Positions 17,845 to 26,280 are shown, numbered from the stretch's first letter. The stretch: DNA of 49,885 bases from an uncultured Gemmatimonadota bacterium (GCA_903900795.1 CAIUOO010000400.1:1-49885), one strand, 5' to 3'. Program-made: numbers and translations. Notes: generated by a model from the sequence alone, not told the origin.

Positions 17845-18344
17845 CGCCCCGCACTGCTCACGTGTAACTCGCGCGTGGCAACGGTGGCCATCGCCGAGCC
17901 TGTCCACCGGACATCCGCCCGACCGCGGTGCAGCGTGCCGACGCCGCTGAGCGCCTCATCAACCCGCAGTCGCGTGGTGGGCCATCGGGTCGCCACGACA
18001 CTCGCTTGAGCGGTATCGCACGGCGCGAGCAGCGCACGACCAGCCACGTTTCCCTGTTCGCGTTGGGCGCGGGCGATCTGCAACGCATCGTCACCCAGCG
18101 TCGCCATAGACGCCGAGGTGACGACAAGCATCAAGCTGGCGATCGCCACCAGAACGAGGGCCATGAGGCACTCGACGAGCAGCTGTCCGCGGCGCGCCCG
18201 CCGGCTCTGGCGAGCGGCACGCGAACGAGCGGCACGCGAACGAGCGGCACGCGAACGAGCGGCACGCGAACGAGCGGCACGCGAACGAGCGGCACGCGAA
18301 CGAGCGGCACGCGAACGAGGGCGCGGGAATGAGGGGAGCGACAT
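17835..18344 (-). CDS. PilV-like prepilin-type protein with long repeat-containing leader
   Basis: RRARRG|QLLVECLMALVLVAIASLMLVV prepilin signal (Gly-1, Glu+5) preceded by 7 RAARS/Q repeats; upstream of and overlapping the PilW-like gene. Confidence 0.65.
   Translation of the reverse strand: MSLPSFPRPRSRAARSRAARSRAARSRAARSRAARSRAARSRAARQSRRARRGQLLVECLMALVLVAIASLMLVVTSASMATLGDDALQIARAQREQGNVAGRALLAPCDTAQASVVATRWPTTRLRVDEALSGVGTLHRGRADVRWTGSAMATVATRELHVSSAGRCR
18211..18315. repeat. 15-bp tandem repeat, 7 perfect copies (cgagcggcacgcgaa)
   Basis: Directly read: seven identical 15-mers, followed by one degenerate copy (cgagggcgcgggaat). Confidence 0.97.
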
Positions 18345-18401
18345 GGCCGCACGATACGGTGACGGCGGCCCTGCTCCGTCATCCGAATCGTGCGCGTGGG
18401 A

Positions 18402-19613
18402 TCATGACGCGGCGGGACGCTCGTCCGACGTCACCGCGGGCAGTCCGCCGGCCCCGGAGTGCAGCGGCAGCAGGATCACGAATGCCGCCCCCCCTTCGCG
18501 TGCGCGCTGCACCCAAATCGTGCCGCCCATATTCTCGATCGTGCTGGCCACGATCGCGAGTCCGAGTCCGGTACCCTTGCCTGGCTGCTTGGTCGAAAAA
18601 AACGGCTCAAAAATGCGCTCTTCGTCCTCGGGTGCCACACCCGTCCCCGAATCGGCCATGACGATCTGCAGGAACCTTTCGGGCGATTCCGGGCGTGCGA
18701 GCCAGGCCAGCGCGCGCTTACTGGGCCGATGTGTCAACCGCAGTGGCATGGGATCGGTGCGGCGCTTGTCGATCGAGTCCGCGAACGATTCGGCGTGGTT
18801 GATGCGGCTGCTGATGACGACGTCGCCCTCACGATCCATGGCGTCGACCGCGTTCAGCAAGAGGTTCACGAACACCTGATCAAGATCGTGCCGTTCCGCG
18901 AAGACGACGCCGTCGGGTGCCTCGAGTCCACGCGTGATCCGGAATCGGCGAACGATGCCCTGATCATCAAGCAGCCGCACCACCTCTTCGATCACCTCGT
19001 CAACGACGATCGGTTTGGGGGTCAGTCGTCGCGGCCGCGCGTAATCCAGCAGGCCGCGCATGATGCGATCGATACGGGCGATCTCGCGTTCGAGCGCGTC
19101 AATCGGCTCCGTGGTGCCTGGGACATCGGTGGTGCGCATGCGTAGGACATGTGCGTAGTTCGCGATGGCCGATACCGGATTGCCGATCTCGTGCGAGATG
19201 CCGGCCGCGATGCGCCCCATGGTGGCCAGCTTCTCGATGCGCATGCGCGACTGCGTCGCGGCGAGCATCTGCTCGGTCATCCGATTAATGCTGGTGGCCA
19301 GCTGCGCGAATTCGTACGTCTGCCCCACCGGTACGCGGCGGCTGTTGTCGCCCGCGGCGATCGCCTCGGCCGCTTCGACGCACTGCGCCAACGGGAGCTC
19401 GATCAGGATCACGACTTGCCGTCGCAAGACGCTCACCCACACCACCGAGACCAGAGTGACCAGCAGCGCGACCAGCGGCCACCGCAGGTAGGGCGGTAGG
19501 TATTCAGTGACCCACATCGTCAGGATGATCGCTGCCAGCGCGCTGCCGCTGGCGATAACGAGCACCTGCTTGAGTCGTTGATGAATGCGGGGAGTCGGAA
19601 TGGCGAGCACCAC
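18402..19613 (-). CDS. Membrane sensor histidine kinase (HAMP, HisKA, HATPase_c)
   Basis: Two TM helices, HAMP-like linker, H-box KLATMGRIAAGISHEIGNPVSAIANYAH, N box NLLLNAVDAM, G boxes DSGTGV and GTGLGLAIV. Confidence 0.9.
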   Translation of the reverse strand: MVLAIPTPRIHQRLKQVLVIASGSALAAIILTMWVTEYLPPYLRWPLVALLVTLVSVVWVSVLRRQVVILIELPLAQCVEAAEAIAAGDNSRRVPVGQTYEFAQLATSINRMTEQMLAATQSRMRIEKLATMGRIAAGISHEIGNPVSAIANYAHVLRMRTTDVPGTTEPIDALEREIARIDRIMRGLLDYARPRRLTPKPIVVDEVIEEVVRLLDDQGIVRRFRITRGLEAPDGVVFAERHDLDQVFVNLLLNAVDAMDREGDVVISSRINHAESFADSIDKRRTDPMPLRLTHRPSKRALAWLARPESPERFLQIVMADSGTGVAPEDEERIFEPFFSTKQPGKGTGLGLAIVASTIENMGGTIWVQRAREGGAAFVILLPLHSGAGGLPAVTSDERPAAS

Positions 19614-19693
19614 AGGAGGATGCGCGACCGGGGCTCCGGTGGCAACTGGGGCGGAGGAGAAGAGTGACCGATCAGGGTGGGGCCGGGATGACC

Positions 19694-19725
19694 AAGAGGG
19701 ACCGAGCGATTGCTCGGCCCCTCTT
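19694..19725 (-). terminator. Hairpin downstream of pilA copy 1
   Basis: aagagggaccgagc-gatt-gctcggcccctctt, 14-bp arms with one wobble pair, about 107 bp past the pilA1 stop. Confidence 0.6.
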
Positions 19726-19831
19726 GCGATGCCTCCGGGAGCCGGTGCGGGAGCCGGCGAGACAACCGGGGTGGCATCGATGTTCCCTCGACGACGCGAC
19801 CACGCGCGCCGCCGCCGGAATCATGTCGACG

Positions 19832-20206
19832 TTACTTGCAGGTGGCGCCGCCCGGCTGGCCTTCGGCGAGGCCGGCCGGCGTGTCCGAACCCGTGCCGAT
19901 CGAGCAGGTCGCGCCATCGGCATTCGCATGCGTCGCCGTGCCCGCCCAACCCGTCGCGGACCCCACAAATGTCAGCGTCACACCCGACGAACCCGTCGGC
20001 GCGGCGTAGCCGGCGTAGGTGTTGTTGTCCGAGAAGAACGCTTCGGCCGACGACACCATGTTCTTCAGGTCCGACTTCATGGCCGTCACGTACGCCTTGC
20101 GCTTCGTGTCGGCAAACTTCGGGATCGCGATCGCGGCGAGGATGCCGATGATCACGACGACGATCAGGAGTTCAATGAGGGTGAACCCCTTGCGAGTGCG
20201 CTGCAT
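19832..20206 (-). CDS. pilA: Type IV major pilin, copy 1
   Basis: MQRTRKG|FTLIELLIVVVIIGILAAIAIPKFADTKRKAYVTAMKSDLKNM; SD-like tggaga upstream. Confidence 0.92.
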   Translation of the reverse strand: MQRTRKGFTLIELLIVVVIIGILAAIAIPKFADTKRKAYVTAMKSDLKNMVSSAEAFFSDNNTYAGYAAPTGSSGVTLTFVGSATGWAGTATHANADGATCSIGTGSDTPAGLAEGQPGGATCK

Positions 20207-20267
20207 AGTCCGTCTCCATTTTAGTGGCCGACCGGGCATCAATGCCCGCTTCGTTACCGTCAGGTAA

Positions 20268-20283
20268 AGCAACCGGCGTACCA
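20268..20283 (-). promoter_or_regulatory. Sigma-54 -24/-12 promoter of pilA copy 1
   Basis: Minus strand TGGTACG-CCGG-TTGCT versus consensus TGGCACG-N4-TTGCW (one mismatch), 62 bp upstream of the ATG. Confidence 0.7.
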
Positions 20284-20375
20284 CGCCGCGTGCTTTCTGC
20301 AAGTCGTTGGCACCAATAGCGTTCCATACGCGCGCGCCCGTGCGTGCACCTGGTCGCGCCTTCATTTCGCCAGTT

Positions 20376-20392
20376 CCTTGCAATGTGCAAGG
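20376..20392. promoter_or_regulatory. Candidate upstream activator palindrome for pilA copy 1
   Basis: CCTTGCA-ATG-TGCAAGG, perfect 7-bp arms; centre about 115 bp upstream of the -12 element. Confidence 0.5.
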
Positions 20393-20446
20393 TGGTGCCC
20401 TCGCCAGGGCGCCCCCCGCTTGTCCCACAGCAAGGCGGCAACGGCA

Positions 20447-20474
20447 AAGGGGCCGAGCACGTGCTCGACCCCTT
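20447..20474 (-). terminator. Hairpin downstream of pilA copy 2
   Basis: aaggggccgagcac/gtgctcgacccctt, 14-bp arms with one wobble pair, about 57 bp past the pilA2 stop. Confidence 0.6.
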
Positions 20475-20530
20475 CCCCCCCGTTAGACGGTCCTACGCGC
20501 GGCGGAGCAGTGCCCCGCCCTCGTGAGGAT

Positions 20531-20905
20531 TTACTTGCAGGTGGCGCCGCCCGGCTGGCCTTCCGCGAGGCCGGCCGGCGTGTCCGAGCCCGTGCCGATC
20601 GAGCAGGTCGCGCCATCGGCGTTCGCATGCGTCGCCGTGCCCGCCCAACCCGTCGCCGACCCCACGAACGTTAGCGTCACGCCCGACGAACCCGTCGGCG
20701 CGGGGAAGCCGGCGTACGTGTTGTTGTCCGAGAAGAACGCTTCGGCTGACGACACCATGTTCTTCAGGTCCGACTTCATGGCTGTCACGTACGCCTTGCG
20801 CTTGGTCTCCGCAAACTTCGGGATCGCGATCGCGGCGAGGATGCCGATGATCACGACGACGATCAGGAGTTCAATGAGGGTGAAGCCCTTGCGAGTGCGC
20901 TGCAT
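20531..20905 (-). CDS. pilA: Type IV major pilin, copy 2
   Basis: 124 aa, differs from copy 1 at only three residues in the translated ORFs (AD/AE, GYAAP/GFPAP); SD-like tggaga upstream. Confidence 0.92.
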   Translation of the reverse strand: MQRTRKGFTLIELLIVVVIIGILAAIAIPKFAETKRKAYVTAMKSDLKNMVSSAEAFFSDNNTYAGFPAPTGSSGVTLTFVGSATGWAGTATHANADGATCSIGTGSDTPAGLAEGQPGGATCK

Positions 20906-20978
20906 AATGTGTTCTCCAGTGGGGGTCAATCGACGCTGGTCACCCGTGGTGATGCCCGGCGAGACATGGCGATGGTAG

Positions 20979-20993
20979 GCAACTGCCTTGCCA
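20979..20993 (-). promoter_or_regulatory. Sigma-54 -24/-12 promoter of pilA copy 2
   Basis: Minus strand TGGCAAG-GCAG-TTGC versus consensus TGGCACG-N4-TTGC (one mismatch), 74 bp upstream of the ATG. Confidence 0.7.
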
Positions 20994-21091
20994 CGTTGCC
21001 AGAAACACGCTAACCCATTATTTTTCAGATACTTGCATCATTTCAACGCCGGCCTACCCGGAGCATTGCCCATGGCCTTTCGCACGCTTCG

Positions 21092-21104
21092 TTGCATCGT
21101 GCAA
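21092..21104. promoter_or_regulatory. Candidate upstream activator palindrome for pilA copy 2
   Basis: TTGCA-TCG-TGCAA; centre about 119 bp upstream of the -12 element. Confidence 0.45.
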
Positions 21105-21254
21105 GAGTCAACCCGTGGGACGCCGTGGGACACCATTCCGGTGGCGTAATACTCGTGCCCCACGGGTGACACCGAGGCCTCCGGCCACGAACGCGAACGT
21201 GGCACGTGCAACCGCACGTGCCACGCATCGGCTCATAGAGCACCGGCGACCTCG

Positions 21255-21647
21255 CTACTGACAGAAGGGCTCACTCGGCGCATCCGCGGCCAACGACGTC
21301 CCCGCCGCGATCGTGCATTCAATCCCCGGCACGCCTACGTGCGTCGCCGTGGCAGACCATCCGGATGGCGTCCCGGTGAAGATCAGCGTCACGCCATCCG
21401 AGCCCTGCGGCGCCACCACGTCCTCATACGAATTGTCCGAGGTGTAGCGCGATTCGGCGACCGTGGCCAATCCTCGCAGATCTGACTTCATCGCGGTGAC
21501 GTACGCCCGGCGTTTCGCCCCCCCGAATTTTGCCATGGCGATCGACGCCAAAATCCCGATGATGACCACGACCACCAACACTTCGATGATCGTGAAACCG
21601 GTGCGACGTCGCAGAAGGGGGGACACCAGCAGAAGGGGGGACAGCAT
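21255..21647 (-). CDS. Third type IV pilin-like protein, translationally coupled to pilR
   Basis: MLSPLLLVSPLLRRRTG|FTIIEVLVVVVIIGILASIAMAKFGGAKRRAYVTAMKSDLRGL; ATGA overlap with the pilR stop. Confidence 0.85.
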   Translation of the reverse strand: MLSPLLLVSPLLRRRTGFTIIEVLVVVVIIGILASIAMAKFGGAKRRAYVTAMKSDLRGLATVAESRYTSDNSYEDVVAPQGSDGVTLIFTGTPSGWSATATHVGVPGIECTIAAGTSLAADAPSEPFCQ

Positions 21648-23029
21648 CAGTCGTCTCCGTAGCGGGCCAGCTTGCGATACAACGTGGACGGATCGATGCC
21701 GAGCAGATCGGCCGCCCGACTCTTGTTTCCACCTTCGTTCTGCAGCACCCATTGGATGTACGCGCGCTCGATGGCTTCGAGCGTGGGCGAGACCGGTGCA
21801 CGCTCTCTGACGAGCGGCTCGGCCCGACGGGCCGTTACGCGCTCCGGGAGCGCATCGGGTTCGATCACGGCACCGGTCGACAGGATGACCGCGCGCTCGA
21901 GCGCGTTCTCGAGTTCACGCACATTGCCTGGCCAGGCATACGCCATCAGCGCGTCGAGCGTGTCCTCACGCAGCGTCTTCACGCCTTCGTGCCGAAGCGT
22001 CGCGCTGCGCGCGAGAAACGACTCGACCAGCAACGGAATGTCATCCCGACGCTGGCGCAGCGGCGGCAGATGCACGGCGATCACGTTGAGCCGATAGAAC
22101 AAGTCGGGGCGGAAGCTGCCGCGCTTGATCTCTTCTTCCAGGTCGCGATTGGTGGCAGCCAACACGCGCGTGTTGACCGGCACCGCCTCCGTGGCACCGA
22201 CAGGAATCACCTCTCGCTGCTGCAACACCCGCAGCAATTTGACCTGAATCGACGCCGTCGTCTCGCCGATCTCGTCAAGAAAGAACGTCCCCTGATTGGC
22301 CGCGGTGAAGAGACCGGCCTTGTCTTTCACGGCACCGGTGAACGAGCCCTTGATGTGACCGAAGAGTTCACTCTCCAGCAGGGACTCGGGGAGGGCACCG
22401 CAGTTGATCGAGAGAAAGCTGTTGTCCGATCGCGTGCTCAACTCGTGGATGTATCGCGCAATCACTTCCTTACCCGTGCCTGACTCGCCGGTGAGCAACA
22501 CCGTGGAATCCGTCGGGGCGACCGTCTCGGCGAGACGCAGGACATCGAGCCACGGCTTGCTGCGCCCGATCGGACGACCATTTGTCGTGCGGTCGCGCCG
22601 CTTGATCTCCTGCTTCAGCGTGGTGTTCTCGGCGCGCAGGTGGCGATGCTCGGCGGCACGACGGAGGATGGCGAGCAGCTCGTCGTTACGAAACGGCTTT
22701 TGGATGTAGTAGAACGCGCCCTCGTTGACCGCCTGCATGGCAGACTGCAACGTGGCCTGGGCCGTCATCAGGATCACCGGCACATCGGGATCGACTTGAC
22801 GGGAGGTGCTCAAGACCTGGACGCCGCTCACATCGGGCATCCGCACGTCGGTCAGTACGATATCCGGTCGCAGTTCGGGGATGCGTTCCACGCCGGCCCG
22901 GCCACCGTGCGCCGTGAACGGGATGAACCCCTCGTTCTTGAGCAGAATGCGTAGCGACTCGAGAATGCCCGTTTCGTCGTCCACGATGAGCACGCGCGGG
23001 GCGTCACCGGCGAGCGCAGGAAGGGTCAC
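21647..23029 (-). CDS. pilR: Sigma-54-dependent response regulator PilR
   Basis: Receiver domain, AAA+ core with GESGTGKE and GSFTGA (PilR-type GAFTGA motif), Fis-type HTH (GGNKSRAADLLGIDPSTLYRKLARYG). Confidence 0.9.
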   Translation of the reverse strand: MTLPALAGDAPRVLIVDDETGILESLRILLKNEGFIPFTAHGGRAGVERIPELRPDIVLTDVRMPDVSGVQVLSTSRQVDPDVPVILMTAQATLQSAMQAVNEGAFYYIQKPFRNDELLAILRRAAEHRHLRAENTTLKQEIKRRDRTTNGRPIGRSKPWLDVLRLAETVAPTDSTVLLTGESGTGKEVIARYIHELSTRSDNSFLSINCGALPESLLESELFGHIKGSFTGAVKDKAGLFTAANQGTFFLDEIGETTASIQVKLLRVLQQREVIPVGATEAVPVNTRVLAATNRDLEEEIKRGSFRPDLFYRLNVIAVHLPPLRQRRDDIPLLVESFLARSATLRHEGVKTLREDTLDALMAYAWPGNVRELENALERAVILSTGAVIEPDALPERVTARRAEPLVRERAPVSPTLEAIERAYIQWVLQNEGGNKSRAADLLGIDPSTLYRKLARYGDD

Positions 23030-24825
23030 GGGGCAACTCCAGAAAGGCGAGGGAGCAACGCATCGGCCGAATCGTCCGGATGCGGCTCGACGGGGACAGC
23101 ATTGTACACGGGCGTTTCACCGCGACGAGACGAATCATGGTCGCTGGCGGTTGGCAGCAGCATGGTGAAGCGCGTCCCACGGGGCAGCGAATCCACCAGC
23201 ACGACCCCGCGATGCGCCTCGACCGCACGATGCACCACCGGGAGTCCGAGGCCGGTCCCGCCAGCCTTGCCGGTCACGAACGGTTCGAACAGGCGATCCT
23301 TCAGCTCCGGTGGGACACCGGGGCCGTCATCGGTCACACTCACCGTCAACAGCTCTCCGGTGAGCATCGCCGACGCGGCACCGTGCTCGCCGGTCGGGCG
23401 ATAGCGGTCGACCTCGATAAACACGTGCCCCTCGGGTCCGACGGCCTGTACGGCATTGAGGACCAGGTTGAACACCGCGCGATGCAGCAAATCTTCGTCG
23501 CCTTCCACCGATGGCAACCCGGGCGCCACGCGCACCTGAACCTGCACGCCGTCGCGCCGATCAGGATGCGACGCGGCGATTGTCGAGGCCGCATTCACGA
23601 TCGCGCCCAAATCGACACGACTCACGCGCGTCACGCGCGCCCGGGCGAAATCGAGGAAGTCCGCGAGTAATCGGGTGAGTCGATCGGCCTCACGCACCAC
23701 GAGATCGTGCAAGATGCGCTCGTCGTCATCGTCGGCCGTTGGCTCCAACGACCGCCCCCGCCGGCGCGCCAGTTGCTCGGTGGCGCTGCGAATCGACGCC
23801 AGCGGATTCCGGATTTCGTGCGCGAGGGATGCGCTGAGCTCCGCCACCGCTTGCAGTCGTTCGGCGCGGATGTGCAAGGCCTGAATGCGCTTGCTGTCCG
23901 AAATGTCCTGAAAGATCGCGGTCGCCGTCACGCCCCCGTCCTTCCGTGTGCCATTGGCCACCGTGGTCGTGACACCGATCTCGACCATCTCGCCGCCCCG
24001 GTGTATCACGCCTTCGGCACGCGTGGTCCGAACGCCCTCGCGCGACGACCGCTCGAGGAGCGTGGCGAGCTGCGGGGAGACACCGAGCAGCGTGTCCAGC
24101 ACCGGCAGCCCAAGGAGCAACCGCAGCTCGAGCCCGAGGAGATCGGACGCCGCGGGATTCGCGTACAGGAGTCGCCCCTGCGCGTCAACGGTCATGATGC
24201 CGGACCGAATCGTGCGGAGAATGTCAGCCGCTTCGTGCCGGACCTTCACGAGCTGCTCGGCGAGGGCCTCACGACCCATACCGGCCTGACGGAGACGTGA
24301 CGACACGTAGCCGGAACCAAGTGCGACCACCACGAAGACCGCGATTTGTATGGTGATGCCGACGTAGGGCGTTCCCGGCCTCAGCAGGAGGACATCGGCC
24401 GAGTACAGCAGGCAGGCGCCTCCCGCCACGGCCAGCCCGCCGCGGAACGGCAGCAGCAACGCCGCGCTGGCGATGACGAGGATATACAGGGCGGCGAACT
24501 GAGAGCTCCAGCCACCGGTGATGTGCACGACGGCCGTGACCAGCGCCAAGTCGATCGCGCACTGGATGGCATAGAAGCCCAGCCCCAGCGTACGCCGTTC
24601 GACTTCGCCGTAGAGCGCCGAACCGATCGTCGCCAGCGTCGCGCCCGCGAAGGCCAGCGTCGCGATCAGCGTGTCGCTCGGTGCCGCCTCACTCCACACG
24701 AACACGGCCGCCACCAGAATCGCACACGAGAGCACGACGCGGCCAAGCCAGACCCAGCGCAGCACGCGGCGCGGGTCGAGCATCTCCTGAATCGGTTCCT
24801 GTGGGATCGCTGGGGTATATCGCAT
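23026..24825 (-). CDS. pilS: Sensor histidine kinase PilS (multi-TM, PAS, HisKA, HATPase_c)
   Basis: Six-TM-like N-terminus, PAS, H-box AELSASLAHEIRNPLASIRSATEQLAR, TGLGLPVVHRAVEAH; overlaps pilR. Confidence 0.88.
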   Translation of the reverse strand: MRYTPAIPQEPIQEMLDPRRVLRWVWLGRVVLSCAILVAAVFVWSEAAPSDTLIATLAFAGATLATIGSALYGEVERRTLGLGFYAIQCAIDLALVTAVVHITGGWSSQFAALYILVIASAALLLPFRGGLAVAGGACLLYSADVLLLRPGTPYVGITIQIAVFVVVALGSGYVSSRLRQAGMGREALAEQLVKVRHEAADILRTIRSGIMTVDAQGRLLYANPAASDLLGLELRLLLGLPVLDTLLGVSPQLATLLERSSREGVRTTRAEGVIHRGGEMVEIGVTTTVANGTRKDGGVTATAIFQDISDSKRIQALHIRAERLQAVAELSASLAHEIRNPLASIRSATEQLARRRGRSLEPTADDDDERILHDLVVREADRLTRLLADFLDFARARVTRVSRVDLGAIVNAASTIAASHPDRRDGVQVQVRVAPGLPSVEGDEDLLHRAVFNLVLNAVQAVGPEGHVFIEVDRYRPTGEHGAASAMLTGELLTVSVTDDGPGVPPELKDRLFEPFVTGKAGGTGLGLPVVHRAVEAHRGVVLVDSLPRGTRFTMLLPTASDHDSSRRGETPVYNAVPVEPHPDDSADALLPRLSGVAP

Positions 24826-24927
24826 GACCGCGGGAAGACTTGCAGAATGCCGGAGAAACGGACGGCTCGGTAGTCTTGCAGATTGCACTACCCTGACGAA
24901 TCACGCGCATGTCCGTTTCCTTACAGT

Positions 24928-26280
24928 ATGCTTGCTGACCCTTCTTTGCCCGTTGTCCAGGAAATCACTTTCGGGGCCGCTTCGGGACGATTGCTCGTCG
25001 TGCTCTTGCTTGTCCTGCTCAACGCCTTCTTTGTCGCCGCCGAGTTCGCGCTGGTGGCGGTCCGGCGGAGCCGCATCGACCAGATGGCTGCCGAGGGCGA
25101 CGGCAGCGCCAAAGTGGTGCAGCGTGCCCTCAGTCAGCTGGACCGCTACATCTCGGGCACCCAACTCGGCATCACCCTGGCCTCGCTCGCCCTCGGCTGG
25201 ATTGGCGAACCAGCGATCGCCGTGCTGGTGGACCGCGCGCTGCACGTGGTGGGCGTCGAGCCAGCCGCCGGTGCGATACACACCGGCGCCGGGATCGCCG
25301 TCGCGTTCCTGGTCATCACGTTTCTTCACATCGTGCTGGGCGAGCTCGCCCCCAAGTCGATCGCCTTGGCGCGCCCGGAAACCGTGAGCCGCTGGGTGGT
25401 CCGCCCGCTGATCCTCTTCTCCCGGGTGATGTCACCCTTCATTGGCATGCTCAACGGCACCGCCAACCGGTTACTGAAGCTGCTGGGAGTGGAGCCCGTG
25501 TCCGAAGGGGGCCATGTGCACAGCCCGGAGGAATTGCGACTGCTCGTGATGCAGGCTCGTGCGCACGGCACGCTCGACGAATCCGACTCAGCCATGCTGG
25601 CTGGGGTGTTCGACTTCCATAATAAGAAGGCGCTGGACGTGATGCGCCCACGGACCGACATGATTGCCATCGCCGAAGATGTCGAGCTCGACGAACTGAT
25701 CGCGACGCTGCGGCGCGAACGCTACTCGCGCTATCCGGTCTACCGCGACACACCGGACGATATCGTGGGCGTGTTTCTCGCGAAGGACTTCTGGCTCGAT
25801 GAACATCCGGACACGTTCTCATTACGCGATCATCTTCGCGAACCGCTGTTTGTGCCCGCGACACGCGCGGCCGAACGCGTGCTGGATGATCTCCGGCGCA
25901 CGCGCGCGCACCTTGCGGTGGTGCTCGACGAGTATGGTGGCACGGCCGGTATCGTGACGATGGAAGATTTGGTCGAGGAAGTCGTGGGCGATATCGCGGA
26001 CGAGTATGATCCGCTGTCGCGCGATGCCCTGCTCTTCGACGGCGTGCTGGAACTTGCCGGCTCGATGTCACTCGTCGACGTACGGTCGGACCACAAACTG
26101 CCGATCCCTGAGGGCGACTGGTCCACGCTTGGCGGGTATGCGTTCGCGATGCTCGGGCGTCTGCCCAAGGTCGGCGACCGCGTGACGTATCCGGGCGGCG
26201 AGCTCGAGATCGTCGCGATGGACGGCCGCCGGGTCGCGGCTCTCCGCGTGCACCTGCGCACCGAAGGGAGCGCCACGTGA
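24928..26280 (+). CDS. HlyC/CorC family protein (DUF21/CNNM, CBS pair, CorC_HlyC domain)
   Basis: LLNAFFVAAEFALVAVRRSRIDQMA, CBS region (VMRPRTDMIAI ... DDIVGVFLAKDF), YGGTAGIVTMEDLVEEVVGDIADEYD. Confidence 0.92.
   Translation: MLADPSLPVVQEITFGAASGRLLVVLLLVLLNAFFVAAEFALVAVRRSRIDQMAAEGDGSAKVVQRALSQLDRYISGTQLGITLASLALGWIGEPAIAVLVDRALHVVGVEPAAGAIHTGAGIAVAFLVITFLHIVLGELAPKSIALARPETVSRWVVRPLILFSRVMSPFIGMLNGTANRLLKLLGVEPVSEGGHVHSPEELRLLVMQARAHGTLDESDSAMLAGVFDFHNKKALDVMRPRTDMIAIAEDVELDELIATLRRERYSRYPVYRDTPDDIVGVFLAKDFWLDEHPDTFSLRDHLREPLFVPATRAAERVLDDLRRTRAHLAVVLDEYGGTAGIVTMEDLVEEVVGDIADEYDPLSRDALLFDGVLELAGSMSLVDVRSDHKLPIPEGDWSTLGGYAFAMLGRLPKVGDRVTYPGGELEIVAMDGRRVAALRVHLRTEGSAT

Noticed and set aside
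18211-18315. CRISPR-like array
   Set aside because: Units are contiguous 15-mers with no spacers and lie in frame within a prepilin gene; no cas genes nearby
20384-20405. Alternative sigma-54 promoter for pilA1 (AGGGCAC-CACC-TTGCA)
   Set aside because: GG-GC spacing is off by one with the best-matching GG; the site at 20268-20283 fits better and has a sensible UTR
19832-20905. Tandem pilA as an assembly artefact
   Set aside because: The copies differ in protein sequence, codons, promoters and terminators, so a simple assembly duplication is unlikely
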